A DNA stretch of 64,000 bases from Camarhynchus parvulus (taxonomy: Eukaryota; Chordata; Aves; Passeriformes; Thraupidae), in assembly GCF_901933205.1 (NCBI RefSeq), contig NC_044573.1, positions 36,862,993-36,926,992 of the forward strand, in the 5' to 3' direction. Made by a program: the position numbers and the translations under genes. Shown piece by piece: positions 27,402 to 39,821 of this stretch. Numbering within the stretch: position 1 is the stretch's first letter; every line of letters begins with the position of its first letter. Under the pieces are notes generated by a model that did not search any database, was not told where the DNA came from, and saw nothing but the letters and a program-made list of their open reading frames with translations.

Positions 27402-30400
27402 ATGGGCATCCTAATATATGTGTTCATCATTAACATATGCCTTTGCTTTCCAGTTCTGTTGTTTCCAAACCAACAGCAACAGAAAATGAACTGGGAGCAA
27501 GCTTTATGCATTACCCAGTCACATATTGCATAACAAAATGCACATCTTCCCAGTGAACTGAAAGGAAGACTGCTCTAGGCAGGAGGGGAGAATGTAGCAG
27601 CACAGCTCTTCTGCACTCCATTCAGAATGCGAACATTCCTTTACGTGCACCATTTGACCTTTCCTACATAAAAGCGAATAAATTGAAGAAGATGTAAAGC
27701 ACAGAAGTAACAAAAACATCAAAGCCCAGAAGTTTAAATGGAAGTTTGATAAAAAGGATTGCAAGTTTGACTCGTACATTTTCAGCCCCAGGATAAGAAG
27801 TCTGCAAAAAGCTGGTCTGTGAGACCTCAGATCATCAACCTGAACTCTGCATTGGAGAAAATCTTGACTACAGCAAACTCAATTGCAAACAACAACAACA
27901 AAAAGAAAAACAAACAAGAAGCTGGAATAAGAAGTGAATAGAGCAGGGTGTGCAGAAAGAGTACTTCTTACAGAGTCAGTGTACCTTGACTACACAAGAA
28001 CTAAAAAGGACCTCTCATATAGCCTACATAAGATTAGACTTAAATTTAAAAGCAGCAATATTGGCAGGTCACACTGTAACACACTTGGACACATAGCAGG
28101 TTGTAGCACCTCTTTCAGCTCAAAATCAGCAGTCTACATTCCAGAATGAGTGGCTGAAAATTAATTAATGCATTCCAATAAGATCAAATCGCATGGATAT
28201 AAATTACTAATACAATGAAAAATGGTCAAAAAATAATTAGTATGAAAACATTTCTATCAGAAATATGAGTCAATGTCACTGAGTTTTTTCTGACTTGCAG
28301 GAAGCTTACAGCCTAACATAGCCAAATAAGTCATGTTGTCTTTAAAAAACATTTTCCTCAATAAAATGGAAGCAAAAAACAACAAAAAGTTACAGAACTA
28401 CAAGGATTACTGAGTTATAAGGGCATTAAAAAGCATACTTCAGCCTCCTTCCTGTAGTGTAATGAAGTCAGGACATGACATACAATTCTTCAGCAACAGG
28501 ATCTCTCATGCTGTCCCCCCAGTATGCACCTTTGCCAAAAAGGCATTGGCATGCTGACAATTTCAAAAGGGACCAAACAAACCTACCACAAAGAGATTTC
28601 AAAGCGGGCAATGGCAAAACAAGCCTCCAAAGCAAACCTTGTCCGTCTTTCACTTTAGGAAGGTGATTTCCTTCTCAAACACTCTCTTTTTTTGGACTCT
28701 AACGCAACTTCTCTTATGTAAGCAGCACTAAAAACCCTGGTGTCGACTAATAGCCTCCAGTACAGCACAACTTTAAAACAGCAGGTTGTGGCCTAACAAG
28801 TGAGCTGGTGTAAATCCTGCAGAGCTGTTACAGTTCTTTGATGCTAGAAAAATTCAATTTTTAGTTTTAAGTATAAATACACAATACATCACACTAAATT
28901 ACATTACAATGGAAGTAGCATGTCTCTAATGCAGTGAAACAACAGAACATATGGAAGGTTCCATAAATGTGAACAAAATGAACTCTCTGGTTCTATATTT
29001 CATTTATTTATTGATAGAAATTTTTTCAATATTTACTATAGCCCACTGGGGCCTTGCAAAGCCAATCCTTCTTTTTAATAGGAAAATAACATTTCTGAGA
29101 GATTTGAATTATGTCAGGAGATAAGTAATTCAAAGATTGCTTTATGACTGACACATGTACACCCAGAGATGCAAGGGATATTGAAGGAGATTAAAATCCT
29201 GTGGCTACTTGAGGCATGAACCCATTCTGTGTCAATCTTCTTCCATTTGTTTCTGGAGACTGACACTGAGCATTGCTCACGTGTCAGAAATGCATCAATC
29301 CTTCAGAGAAACAGGAGAGAGAGCTCTCATTTGCATTCACTTAAATAGATGAGATCAGCAATGAATTCCATCGGAAATGAACACTTCTGGGGATGCTGTT
29401 TTTATTACCTCTGCAGTGATAAAGGATGGCATTTACAGAATGGCCCTCTGAAAAGCAAGTGCACAAATCATTGCAAGCGTACAGTGTAGGTACTAACACT
29501 GTTATGTGCTACTGCAGCCAGTTTCTTCACTCTTCTGAAATCAGAATTCATAGCTCTGATTCATAATTAGGCTAAATGCTTACTTGGTTGAACAGTGCTT
29601 ATATGGCCAACATTTGTGGCTGAAAATTTAAAAAAAAAATCAACAGCTACTTGTTCAACCTCCCCAAAGCTTGTTTCCTATAACCTACTTAGAACTGCAG
29701 GCACTTCAGCCCTACATAATTCCTCAGTTGCCTTGATGGGTTATAGGATAAAAATTCCTAGTATCTGCCTTCAATAAAAATGATAATAAATATTAAGTAT
29801 GCTGAGCAAGTTTAATATTTTTTTTCAAATTATTACTGTAGGCAATGCATTCACTGCATAGCTCAAGTCAGGTAAATGAGCTGGAGTATTTCCTAAATTG
29901 GTTTCCCAGAGAAAAGACCTACATGGATTACTGCTCTTCAATGTGGATTTTTATTTTAATCTCTTTAAAAATGTACTGAATAAATTTCTAGTCTTTGTAA
30001 TTTTTAAAAAGTTATGATTTTGCAAGGTAAAAGTGTTTAATATTATCTGATGATAGGCTTAAAGAATCACATGATTCTGATGACCCACTAAGTGGGGGTC
30101 TACCATGTAATGTAAATCATACTTCTTTTAGAAGTGATAACATTTTCATCTCTACTATTTTAGGTGTTAGACCTTAAATGCACTTCTTTGTATCCTCCAC
30201 AAATAGTCTTACACTGCAAATGATGCTAACACTTTGAAAATTTACTGTTTGGTTTTGTTTGTTTTGCTATAGATAATAGACTTGCCAGCGGTTCCTGTCA
30301 ATACATATATTTTTGCAATTCAATTCCTTGAGTTTCCATGCTTTTGCAGTCATCTGTAGTATCTCTCACCCTTTATCTTATGTCTTGCTTTCCTGCCTGG

Positions 30401-33400
30401 TAGAACAAAGTACTCAGGTACTTCAGGAGCCCTGCCAAACAATATTTTTATGTTTGGCTGCTCATCTAATCACCACATTTAGTAAATACCATATAAACAA
30501 GCATAACCTTCTTTGCCAAACTGTTCAGGTCTACCTGAAACATTTTTATCTGAAATTCCCACCATTCTTCTAGACTTCTGATACTCAGCATGGTTTATAT
30601 TTGTTCATGTATCCTTTCTTACCTTTGTTACCACTACTGTGCTATGTTGTTGTACCACTTGCTCACTTCCTTTATTTTTAATAGCACAAAAAATTGATAA
30701 AATTATTTATGGAAAACTAACAGAAGTTTCCACTACTACTTAGTGCCCAGAAACAAAAATTACACTAGTATTATAAAGCTAATATAGTACATTCAGAAGA
30801 AAGGCACTGCAGTTTTCACTACTTAGTGGGGGAAGAAGAGGGGACACTTTCATAAAGAATAATTTTTTGAATGCTCTATATTCAATTGGTCACTTTAACT
30901 TATTTATTGCCATTTATGGTCTTTGAGACATATTTGCAATAATATTCCGAGAGTAGAAACATTAAGATGCTTTAAAATTGGATTGTTTCTTCCTTTTCTA
31001 AAGCTCTGACACTTTAAATTAGATGTGCTTAAACTGTAGTACTAAACACACTCCTGCAAGATAAATAGTAAACAAAGACCCAAAATTACCACCTAGGGTA
31101 ATGAAATAAGGCAGGAATAGAGGTTATATGATATTGGTTAAAGAGGTGAGCAACTACTATGTTCCTTCCTTAAACATATTTGCATACATTTATTTGTTTT
31201 GTACACACAATTTGCTGCATACCATGAAAGATACAAATGAATAGATTGCTATGTTAAGATGGCAAGGTAGCACAGTAAAAATACTTTATAGGATAATTTG
31301 GGATGAGCTGCATAAGAAACAAATCATGAAGTCAGAGCTCTGGTATATCACGCATACCAAATATATGACAATAAAACTTTAATATGCTTCCATCATACTG
31401 TTTTATGTCAAATAGTTAATAGAGAAAAACTGTATTAGAAATGTTTTTGCAGTTTAAAGATGTTTCATTATTGGTATCAATTCTACCATAAAACTAGAAG
31501 ATTGGGGGTTTTTTAAGTCTCTTCATGAGAAGTGCAACCTCATCACTCAAAACCTGCTAACATTTACGCACCATTTCAAAATTACCTAAAATAAGGTGAC
31601 GACCTTTTATACATTAGCACACAGATATCTTGGTATCATACAAGGAGATTAGGAAACAAGGAGGTCACCAAATGATACAGAAGCATATGACCCAATAAAA
31701 GACAGAAATCATGGGTAGAAGGAAATTTCTACTCATTGGCAGACAGAGTAGATCCAAAAGGCAACTTTGTTTTATCATTCTCTCCCCATTATTTCTTAGG
31801 CTGCATAAGACAGGACAAATTTCCCTAAGCTGGTTTAATGGGCCACAGATGTTGGGTGGGAACAGGGTTTCAAAGTCCTGAAATTGATTGGGCAGAGCAG
31901 AAATGGAAGAAGGAAAAGTGGCTTGAACTAATAATAAAGAAACTTAGCAGGAAACTAATAATAAGAAAAGCAATACAAGTGAAGAAAGCACTGATCAATT
32001 CATTCAGGAACAGCACTGAAAACTGGACTCCACAGGAATGGGAATCACACCCATAACCTCTGCGGATGGAAGGTATATCAATTCACACAGCTGGGAAGCT
32101 TCCCCAGGACAGTAAGCATTTAGTGTGTTTGTAAGAGAAAAGGGGAGAGCGAAGAAAGGGGAGAGAATAAGTGAGAGAGAAAATGAGAGGGAGAGAAAAT
32201 GAGAGGGAGAATACTGGCTCATGAAAAATCAGTGGTATAATTTTGACTAAATCAAAGGAGCCAATGTTTTACCTCAAAAAAAAAATGATATAACAACCTG
32301 CTCTGTATATGAGGAAAATTATTCATTTGAGGAACAGGTACTTTTGCTTCTTTATTTAGTCTAAATGAGGAAGCAAAATTGCATTGCTCTACTGTATTCC
32401 TTATTACGGATTTTTTTTTTAAACACTTTACTTTCATTTCTTCAACAGGCTTTTAGAGTGCATAAGAAAGCTTCTAGGAATTGTAAATGCATTGAGTGTT
32501 GCTCCAAGGATACATAAGGAATTACATACGTACTTTTGCTTCAATAACTCTCAAAATTGTCTTCTTTCGCTTTGAGCCTGTACTCATGTTATTTTCCTTA
32601 GGATGACCAATTTTATTTACTTTCATTGGCCTTTTCTGTCATAATGCAACTCTGTTTTTTTATTTATTTTTTATCCCATCACCCATAAAAGCCATGCCTC
32701 ACAGGAATAATTCTGCATCCCCCAGAGTATGGAGGTTCATCTGTGATAAAAACTGTAACCAGATATGAAGCATTCAAGTTTCCCTAAAACATTTTCAACT
32801 ATCATTAGTGAAAAAGCTTGGAAAAAAAAAAAAGAAAATAAGGAAACCCAGAATGGTTCATTAAATAGCTGTGACCTTGATAATCACAAACCCAAATGTA
32901 TTGCAGATGACATTTCAGAGAGTTAAAGCTGTAAAGATTTAGATAAGTAAAATGAAAACAAAAGCAAAGAAATAATGGCAAAGAACTACATCCCACTTTT
33001 CCACTGAGGAGGTATATTTGATATGCTACCTGCTATTTAAAAAAAATTTCCAACAACTTCCATTCTCCCTTTACAACTTTATTTTCCTGAGACAACATTT
33101 TCATTGTTAAAAAAGAATTCACAGATACTCTTCCACAATTTCTCATTTCTTAATCCAGTAATTTCACTATGTAAAGCATTAATCAAATTCTAATTTTTGC
33201 TTCTTTTTTGAGACAAAACAAATATTTGCAAATTATTGTTCTATTACAGTTCTGAATTATAAAGTACATAGTCTCTATCGATACTTCCTGATAAATGTAG
33301 TCTAGTAGAACAATGAATACCATGTTTTTCCTTTGAGGGAAAGGAAGGAAGAAGGCAGAAAATATCCCTACCATCCTTCACCTTCTGCTTATTGAACTAC

Positions 33401-34698
33401 AGTTTTTGGTAATGATGTCCTGAATGCTAAACACTTTTCACCAAAGCAATTTAGAAAGGTGATGGATGAAAGATGTGGGCTGACCTTTCTTTCACAGTCA
33501 TGATTTAGAAACTCATAAAAGTTATTACTCACTGCCACCACTTTAACAACTACTGCTTTTTAAAGTTTTTGCTTACACATATTCTCTCCTGCAACATAAA
33601 GATGGATCCAAATGATAAAATGGACAGCATTGTAAACATATGAATTGAGTTATACTCATGACAAGGGGAAAGACTCAACAAATGTCTGCCTAATGCAAGT
33701 ATGTAGGTGGAAAACAAAAGGCACATTGAATATTGGGGCAATTTTCAAGATAATTTTGTTCTGAAATGTTATATATGTCCTGAAAAGAACTAGAGTGTTT
33801 TGCCAGAGGATTTTCTTATCAGCATAATGTATTTCTTGCAAGCAGTATTGCAGTTTCTCTATCAGACCCACACAAAGCAACTGCTCTTTCAAAAATGTAT
33901 TTTACAAAATTCACTTAATGGCTTCAATACAGTGAATTTCAACAGCCTAAGAGAAATGAATTTTAAGTAAAATTAATGTGTTGCCTGAACATGTTTGCAC
34001 ATAAGAAAGTAATAACAAGCATCCATGGAATAAAAATTAGTTCAATAGAGTCACAACTTATTTAAACTGTCAGCAAAGGGGAAAACAAAATAAACTCATA
34101 TTTAGAAATTTGGAAGTTATTCTAATAGAGCAGAATAGGTCATACAGAAATATTATGAGTCAGTAAGACTTGTATAAGAACACTGGCACCAGCCCTCCTA
34201 TTCCAGGCACCCTTGAACCAGACTCAGCAGACAACACAGAATTCATCTAGGTACAAAAACCTAGATACATTTAGAAATTAAGACCACATTTGTACTGAGT
34301 GCACACTGAAGAAAGTTGGCAAAGAAAACCCTGTCCCAGTTTAATCAATCATCAGCAGGCCAACAAAAACACATTAAGAAATGTCAGAAGAAGCCAGAAG
34401 GACACAGAAAATTTCAAGGCCATATTAGAATCTGTAGCCCTCAACACAATTGGCTCATTCACTTTGAAATTTTCAAACTACTTTAAGAGAATTTACCCCT
34501 CATTTAGATATAGTTAAATATTTTTCATAGTCTTCTAAATTCAGGAAAAACTTAGCATAAAAAGAATAGAAGTGCATTTAAAAGCAGAATGGAAATACAT
34601 TTCTGGGATTGAAGGTCTCATCTATAAATGCAATTCTGTCTTGATCTGGCAGAACAATTAATGAGCAATGTATCCTCTTTTTTAATTTTACACAATTT
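27402..34698. other. Unclassified intronic sequence
   Basis: AT-rich intron. A small CAA-rich run lies near 27890-27902 and a long purine tract at 32133-32211. No gene or further mobile element was recognised. Confidence 0.65.
32133..32211 (+). repeat. Purine-rich tract with a 16-bp tandem repeat
   Basis: About 79 bp in which the plus strand is almost entirely A and G. It includes two exact tandem copies of gagagaaaatgagagg (32175-32190 and 32191-32206). Long purine/pyrimidine asymmetric tracts can adopt triplex structure; that is a known property of such sequences, not something shown here. Confidence 0.9.
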
Positions 34699-34836
34699 TA
34701 CAGGAAGATCTTTCCACTATTCCATACCCAAAACAACCTTCTGAAAGAATTCCTGGTTTTGGGTCTATATTACTGCTACTCATTCAAAAGTGAACTGTAA
34801 TCAGCAGGGAGCTCTTCAACATTCTTCGAAATGTTG
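34699..34836 (+). repeat. Copy A of an unclassified dispersed direct repeat
   Basis: Begins caggaagatctttccacta and ends near attcttcgaaatgtt. It aligns along its whole length with 36629-36776, with small indels and scattered substitutions. The flanks of the two copies are unrelated, so the repeat unit is about 140 bp. I cannot name the family. Confidence 0.88.
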
Positions 34837-36628
34837 AAATACAGAAAACACTTTGGAAAGTAACAATATGGAAAATCTGGAGACCCGAGCTAGCCCTGAC
34901 TTAATATCACAGTAAATATGGCTCTGTGGTATTTTCCACATGCATTTTGAGTGTGTAATACCATCAGACCCAACACAAGTCTTGGAAACATTTATTTAAC
35001 ACATATCTGCTGTTGCAGTGAGTCTGCAGCCATCAAAAGAACCACAAGTGAACAGTACTGCCACCCTCTCTTTTTGCCAAATCCACATTACCTGGCTGCA
35101 CGGACGTAGCATCTCTAGATTTCCTTGTTACTATACCTAAGCATAACTCAGCTTGCTTTTCCTGTTTTGAATAACTACAACACACACTTCTTCCAGTTTT
35201 ACAAGAAAAAAGAAGACGTACAGATCAATCAAATATTGACCAAAAATACTGATTTAAACATGCACACACATAAAATGATTTTTTTCCTCATTGAATTTCA
35301 CATATGATGATTGATTTAGTCAGTTTGTCTATGGGCAATTCTCTACAAACAGCATTTAAGTGTACAAATGTTGGCTCAACAGCATTCTGTAACCCACAAA
35401 ACCACTGAGTATCGAAGCCGTTTCTGTGAGGGATTTAGTATCCTATATATAAAACTGTAGCACAAGGCAGTAACTATGTCAAAAGACCCAATCTAATCTT
35501 AGCATTCAGTCCTTTATAATTACACGTGGGGTTTTTTTCCTGGTTAGGGACACATTTCGCACCGTGTCACCTGGTTTCTTCTTTGAACCCTTGCTAAAAT
35601 GAAACAAGGCAATATAAGAACTGCTGGAAGCTCTCTTGTACTGGGCTGTGCTTAGAGAGCAAGAAGGTTGCCATACATTTATCTACACAAGGTCCTTCTT
35701 CAATGAAATGCAATATTCCATTGTTTGAGTACCTGTTCCTGCTAAAAGACAGCACCATTTCTCCCCATCACTTCTCTTTTCCTTCCTCTGCAAAAATGTG
35801 CATCTATGTTGCCACTGCAGTTGTGCAATTCCTTTTTACTCATTTTCAGTTATGTTTATGAGCTCACAGTATTTAATAACAACTTCTAGTCACGCTTTGT
35901 TATTTTTTGAATTATTTTAGGCAAGCACCTATATGGATGGATGCAGTCAAAGCCAAATTAATGTGAGACTTATGCTCCAAGTCTCAAGCCTATGCTGCAG
36001 TCAAACGCAAGCTAACTCTGACTCAGAAGCTGTCTCAGGGGAACACAGCTGTTAGCACAAAGCTAACAAGTCCTGCTACTTAACACAGGCTTAGTCTTTT
36101 TCCATTTCAAAAACCAGTATTTTCTAGCTTTACCTTATAGAGGAAACACTGTCAAAAAGAAATGGCACAGAATTGGTACAGACTTAATTCTATCCCTGTT
36201 TTGCTCCTGACTGAGGACAAGCTAAGCTACTGATTCCCATCACATCATTTGTCTGCTTTATTCATTTACACTATCAGGCCTGCAAGGAAGGGAATCTCTC
36301 CTGCAAACTGTTTGCAAAGAACTCCATCACACAAGGGCACCCTGAGTTCTCCAAGAAAGAGGAAGTCTGTACTAATACAATACTATTGCTATTATCAGTA
36401 GTAACTTTTAAATTGCTTGCATTGAGCAGAATTGTTTATCAATACATACTACAGACTTTAATACCAGAAACTTTGTTAAATAATTTTGCCATTCTCTGGG
36501 GCAATGACAATATTATAAGCAGTCGCCTCCTGTTAGAACACTTCAAGGTCCCTGATATGCAGTTACCGCCTGTTTATTCTGTTGGTGACCCTGTTATAGT
36601 TCTGTGCTTCTTTCCATCCTAGGATTCC

Positions 36629-36776
36629 TACAGGAAGATCTTTCCACTATTCTCCCATACCCATGACAATCTTTTGAAAGAATTCCTATTTCTGGGTCTA
36701 TATTAATTAATTACTTCTACTCATTCCAAAGTGAACTGTCATCAGCAGGGAGCTCTTCATCATTCTTTGGAATGTT
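36629..36776 (+). repeat. Copy B of an unclassified dispersed direct repeat
   Basis: Same orientation as copy A and about 1.93 kb to its right. It carries about 10 extra bases from small insertions, including a repeated taat near 36705. Shared blocks include gggtctatatta and cagcagggagctcttca. Confidence 0.88.
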
Positions 36777-37836
36777 TAGCACACTTAAGCAACACTGTTT
36801 GCTAGGTTTTTTAGGAGTCAGCTTATTGCCCTAATTCCTTCTTATGAGATTCAGATTTACAGGTCTCATTCTTCATCCAGTCATTACCAATCTTTGCTTA
36901 CCATGGCTCTAATTTCACTACTTGTCCCTTAGTCACCAGCTCAGATACTGATCTCCCCTGTGTACAGTGGAATCAGCATCTAGTATTTTCTTTTTTCAAG
37001 GAAAAAACACATATCTGTGGTACCAAATTAAATGCCTCCACACATATTTTACTTCTATCCACATATAATTTTTTATTGTTGTGGTTGATAGTAAATTACT
37101 TATTTAAGATCTCGACTTGGCACTTTCTTTCTAATAATAATTTCTCTTTAACATCTGTTTATTTCAACTTCATTTGTTTTTTACAAGTCTCAGCTACCAG
37201 GAATGATTTATTCTTCTCTGCAAACAGGAAAACAAACACAGCTTTCACATTCTCAGTTATGTTTTGTATCAGCTGCCTGAGATTCTAAGGTGGCTGTCAA
37301 GCCAAATCTAGTTGTTCTGTGAGCTGTGAAACCAGTAAAGTTTGCTGTCCTGGAGTATTTTCTATATCCCTGCCCCATACTCCTACAATTACTGTAGCTT
37401 TTCTTATGTCCTCTATAATCTCATTATCTGTAATACCATCAGTTCTTTTTCTTGACCTCTAGGTTCTTCCACAATACCTTGGACAAATAAGTTCAAAAGT
37501 AATTTACCAAAAACAGAAGGACAAAACTATTTTACCAGAAATTCTATGCTATTGTAAAATGAAATCATTTAAAGCATCGGCTGAGTAGAGTTTTTCTTAT
37601 TTTGCATCCAAATCCACAGATCTAGAAAAAGATTTAGTTAATTTTCTCATATTTGATGCTAATTTTGAAACTAGAGATGCAACATAAATGCCAGCAGTCA
37701 GTATTTCACTAGCATTCAAGTTTTCATTAGCTTCTACAAAAATCCAGACAGCTTACCACAGGAACCCAAACACCTCAATTACTCAACTCTTCTTCTTGTG
37801 TTGACAAGTTTCCAAGATAAATAAATATACACAATT

Positions 37837-37856
37837 AAAAAAAAAAAAAGGGGGGG
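37837..37856 (+). repeat. A13-G7 homopurine run
   Basis: Thirteen A residues followed directly by seven G residues. Length is likely to be uncertain in sequencing. Confidence 0.9.
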
Positions 37857-39401
37857 AAACACAGCAGCAAAGTATAATGCATTCAAATATCTAGAATAAA
37901 AGTGAAGTTGATACATGCTGATATTAATCAATGCAATATTTAAGACACCTGAACACAGAAGTATCAATTGTACCATCTGAAACATCTTTTGAATTTCCTA
38001 TCTGATTTAGAAACCAAGAGTCTAAGCAATAAATCTAGATCCAGTTTACTAAATAATAGGAAGTCTTGACTAAACATGATAATTATGACAAAACAAGGAA
38101 ATTACATGATCAGGAGATCTATATATCCGGAACACCATTTTCAATTTACCCTGGCAACAGACTGTGTGCTGTAGCCAACAACAAACTTGGTTGCAAGTGT
38201 CAAACTGGGCTGAAAATCTGTGTTTCATGCTGTCACAAAATGGCAGTAATACCAACACCTGCAGCTTGCCAGGAAAAGCAAAGTGGTTCAGAAGCTTCTG
38301 ACAGAACAACACAGACACTCCAATCTAGCAACTGGCAGCTTCTACAATTAACGTGACTTTTTTTCATTCTTTCACTTGTATATCTATATACATGTTTTCA
38401 CACGTATGTGGAGCACACTGCAAGTATGCATCAACACTATTCACAACTGATGCACTGGAGACTGGCAGCAATTCACATTTCTACACCTTCCTTTGCGTGC
38501 TGGAATTCCCTAAAGCCCTTTGCAAAGCAACAGATACCATACCCAAGGAGAAACAGCGATAGGTCATCAATACTGTAGTGACTTTCTGTACTCAGACTTA
38601 GCAGCCGTTCTGAGTACAACAACGTGTCTAAAATATGAGTACAAATTAATCTGAGTAGTTCTGCATGTGAGAGATCTTTTATGTAATCACGTGCACTAAT
38701 ACAGGTTGTATCTGTAGCTCTTTGTTTCCACTGTAGAAGGATGGTAATTTCATTAAATCAGCATTTGCACTATGCTGAAAGGGCAGTTAGGTTTCCCCAA
38801 GTTTGCCAATTGTGTTAAATATGTGATCTTTTGCTAAACCCTGGCTATTGGAGTGAACTGCCATATGCACACACAGGGTAAACAAAACTAATTATAAAGC
38901 AACTGCAGCTGCACTGGTAGCAGTAGCAAAGAGCAACTTGAACCTATCTTTCAGTGCTTCTTACTGCTCACTACAGATGAACAGCCCTCTGCATTTATTG
39001 AAGAGAATGGTTCACTAACCTTCAGGAGCTGAAATTCAGATACCTACTTATAACTGCTCTTCTGTGCTCCCTGCTCCTCTTTTAGCTTCACGTATTTATG
39101 AGTTCAGTGGTTTGGAGAACACTTTTGTGGGCTTTCTGATCTGGAACCACCCCTCCAGCATCACACACCTGTGCAGGCACAGCAGCACACGGCACAGCAG
39201 CAGCCGTGTAGCTATCCTCCAGGGGTCACAATTGGGTTACAAATCCTATAAAATGTGATGACTGTGCAGCCTGATTTAGAGCAATTTATTCACATCCTTC
39301 TTCATTAAGATTCAAATGGAATAAGTAAGATAGAAATTGAACAGATACAGAAATTGTGCATGGCTTGCTTCTGTAGTCAGTAAACATTTATTCACTAGGC
39401 A

Positions 39402-39450
39402 CAGCTCTCTCTCATGCTCTCTCTCTCATATTCTCTCTTTCCCTGCCCTT
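39402..39450 (+). repeat. CT-rich simple repeat
   Basis: A pyrimidine-rich stretch with several short (CT)n runs, about 190 bp into intron 2 from the donor site of exon 2. Confidence 0.8.
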
Positions 39451-39634
39451 CCTGCTTGCTGTTTTAATGCATAATTAAGAAGGTCAGAATTAATGAAGCA
39501 GTGTGGAGTAAAGTTCAAGGAATCCCCAGGCACTATTTATTTTATTAGATCTCAGGCATGAACATCAGATTGGCAGGATTAGAGGCAGAGGCAGTGTAGC
39601 TGGCAGCAGTCCAGGCAAGAAGCTACCAAGGGAT

Positions 39635-39640
39635 TCTTAC
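39635..39640 (-). other. PRKN: 5' splice donor of PRKN exon 2
   Basis: The exon ends in CTGCAG and the intron begins GTAAGA on the minus strand. This is a near-consensus U1-type donor. The exon ends after a complete Gln codon, so intron 2 is phase 0. Confidence 0.94.
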
Positions 39641-39804
39641 CTGCAGTGTCAAGTCATTGCTGAGCTCCCTTCCTGCAAAAATCACCCGCAGCTGGTCAGC
39701 TGGAACTCCCTGTCGCTGGGCAACTGCTTCCTTCAGCTGGAGGATGCTGGAATCTGAACCAACCTCCACGGGGAAGCCATGGCTGGAGTTGAACCTGACA
39801 AACA
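39641..39804 (-). CDS. PRKN: PRKN (parkin) exon 2: most of the ubiquitin-like domain
   Basis: Parkin is a RING-between-RING E3 ubiquitin ligase that works with PINK1 in mitophagy; its N-terminal ubiquitin-like (UBL) domain is phosphorylated at Ser65 and helps hold the enzyme autoinhibited. Read on the minus strand, this 164-bp exon encodes 54 complete residues (F4 to Q57 in human numbering), with the start of codon 3 supplied by exon 1. It contains the recognisable stretches [14 protein letters not shown] and [14 protein letters not shown]. The length, phase 1 entry and phase 0 exit match human exon 2. Compared with human parkin as I recall it, nine residues differ: D18G, T21S, F24L, V29A, K32Q, K48R, R51S, W54L and V56L. 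Arg33, Arg42 and Ile44 are kept. Ser65 lies in exon 3, outside the window. The open frame continues into intron on both sides, so a longer ORF call here would be wrong. No frameshift or stop is present, which argues for a functional exon rather than a processed copy. Confidence 0.97.
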
Positions 39805-39821
39805 CTGAACAAGAGCAAAAG
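39805..39821 (-). other. PRKN: 3' splice acceptor of PRKN exon 2
   Basis: On the minus strand the intron ends in a pyrimidine-rich run, cttttgctcttgttcag, directly before the exon. The invariant AG is at plus positions 39805-39806. This places intron 1 in phase 1, as in other vertebrate PRKN genes. Confidence 0.93.

Larger units (their letters stand above)
36777..39634. other. Unclassified intronic sequence next to exon 2
   Basis: AT-rich intron, with an A-run followed by a G-run at 37837-37856 and a CT-rich stretch at about 39402-39450. A small inverted repeat (gtactcaga) lies at 38588-38617. No gene was recognised. Confidence 0.65.
1..39640 (-). other. PRKN: PRKN intron 2, partial (5' end)
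   Basis: Everything to the left of exon 2 is downstream in the gene: the 5' part of intron 2, at least 39.6 kb long. I looked on the minus strand for exon 3, which would continue the UBL domain with residues such as NCDLDQQ, and did not find it. The intron holds CR1 fragments, a fold-back LTR remnant, simple repeats and an unclassified repeat pair. Confidence 0.92.
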
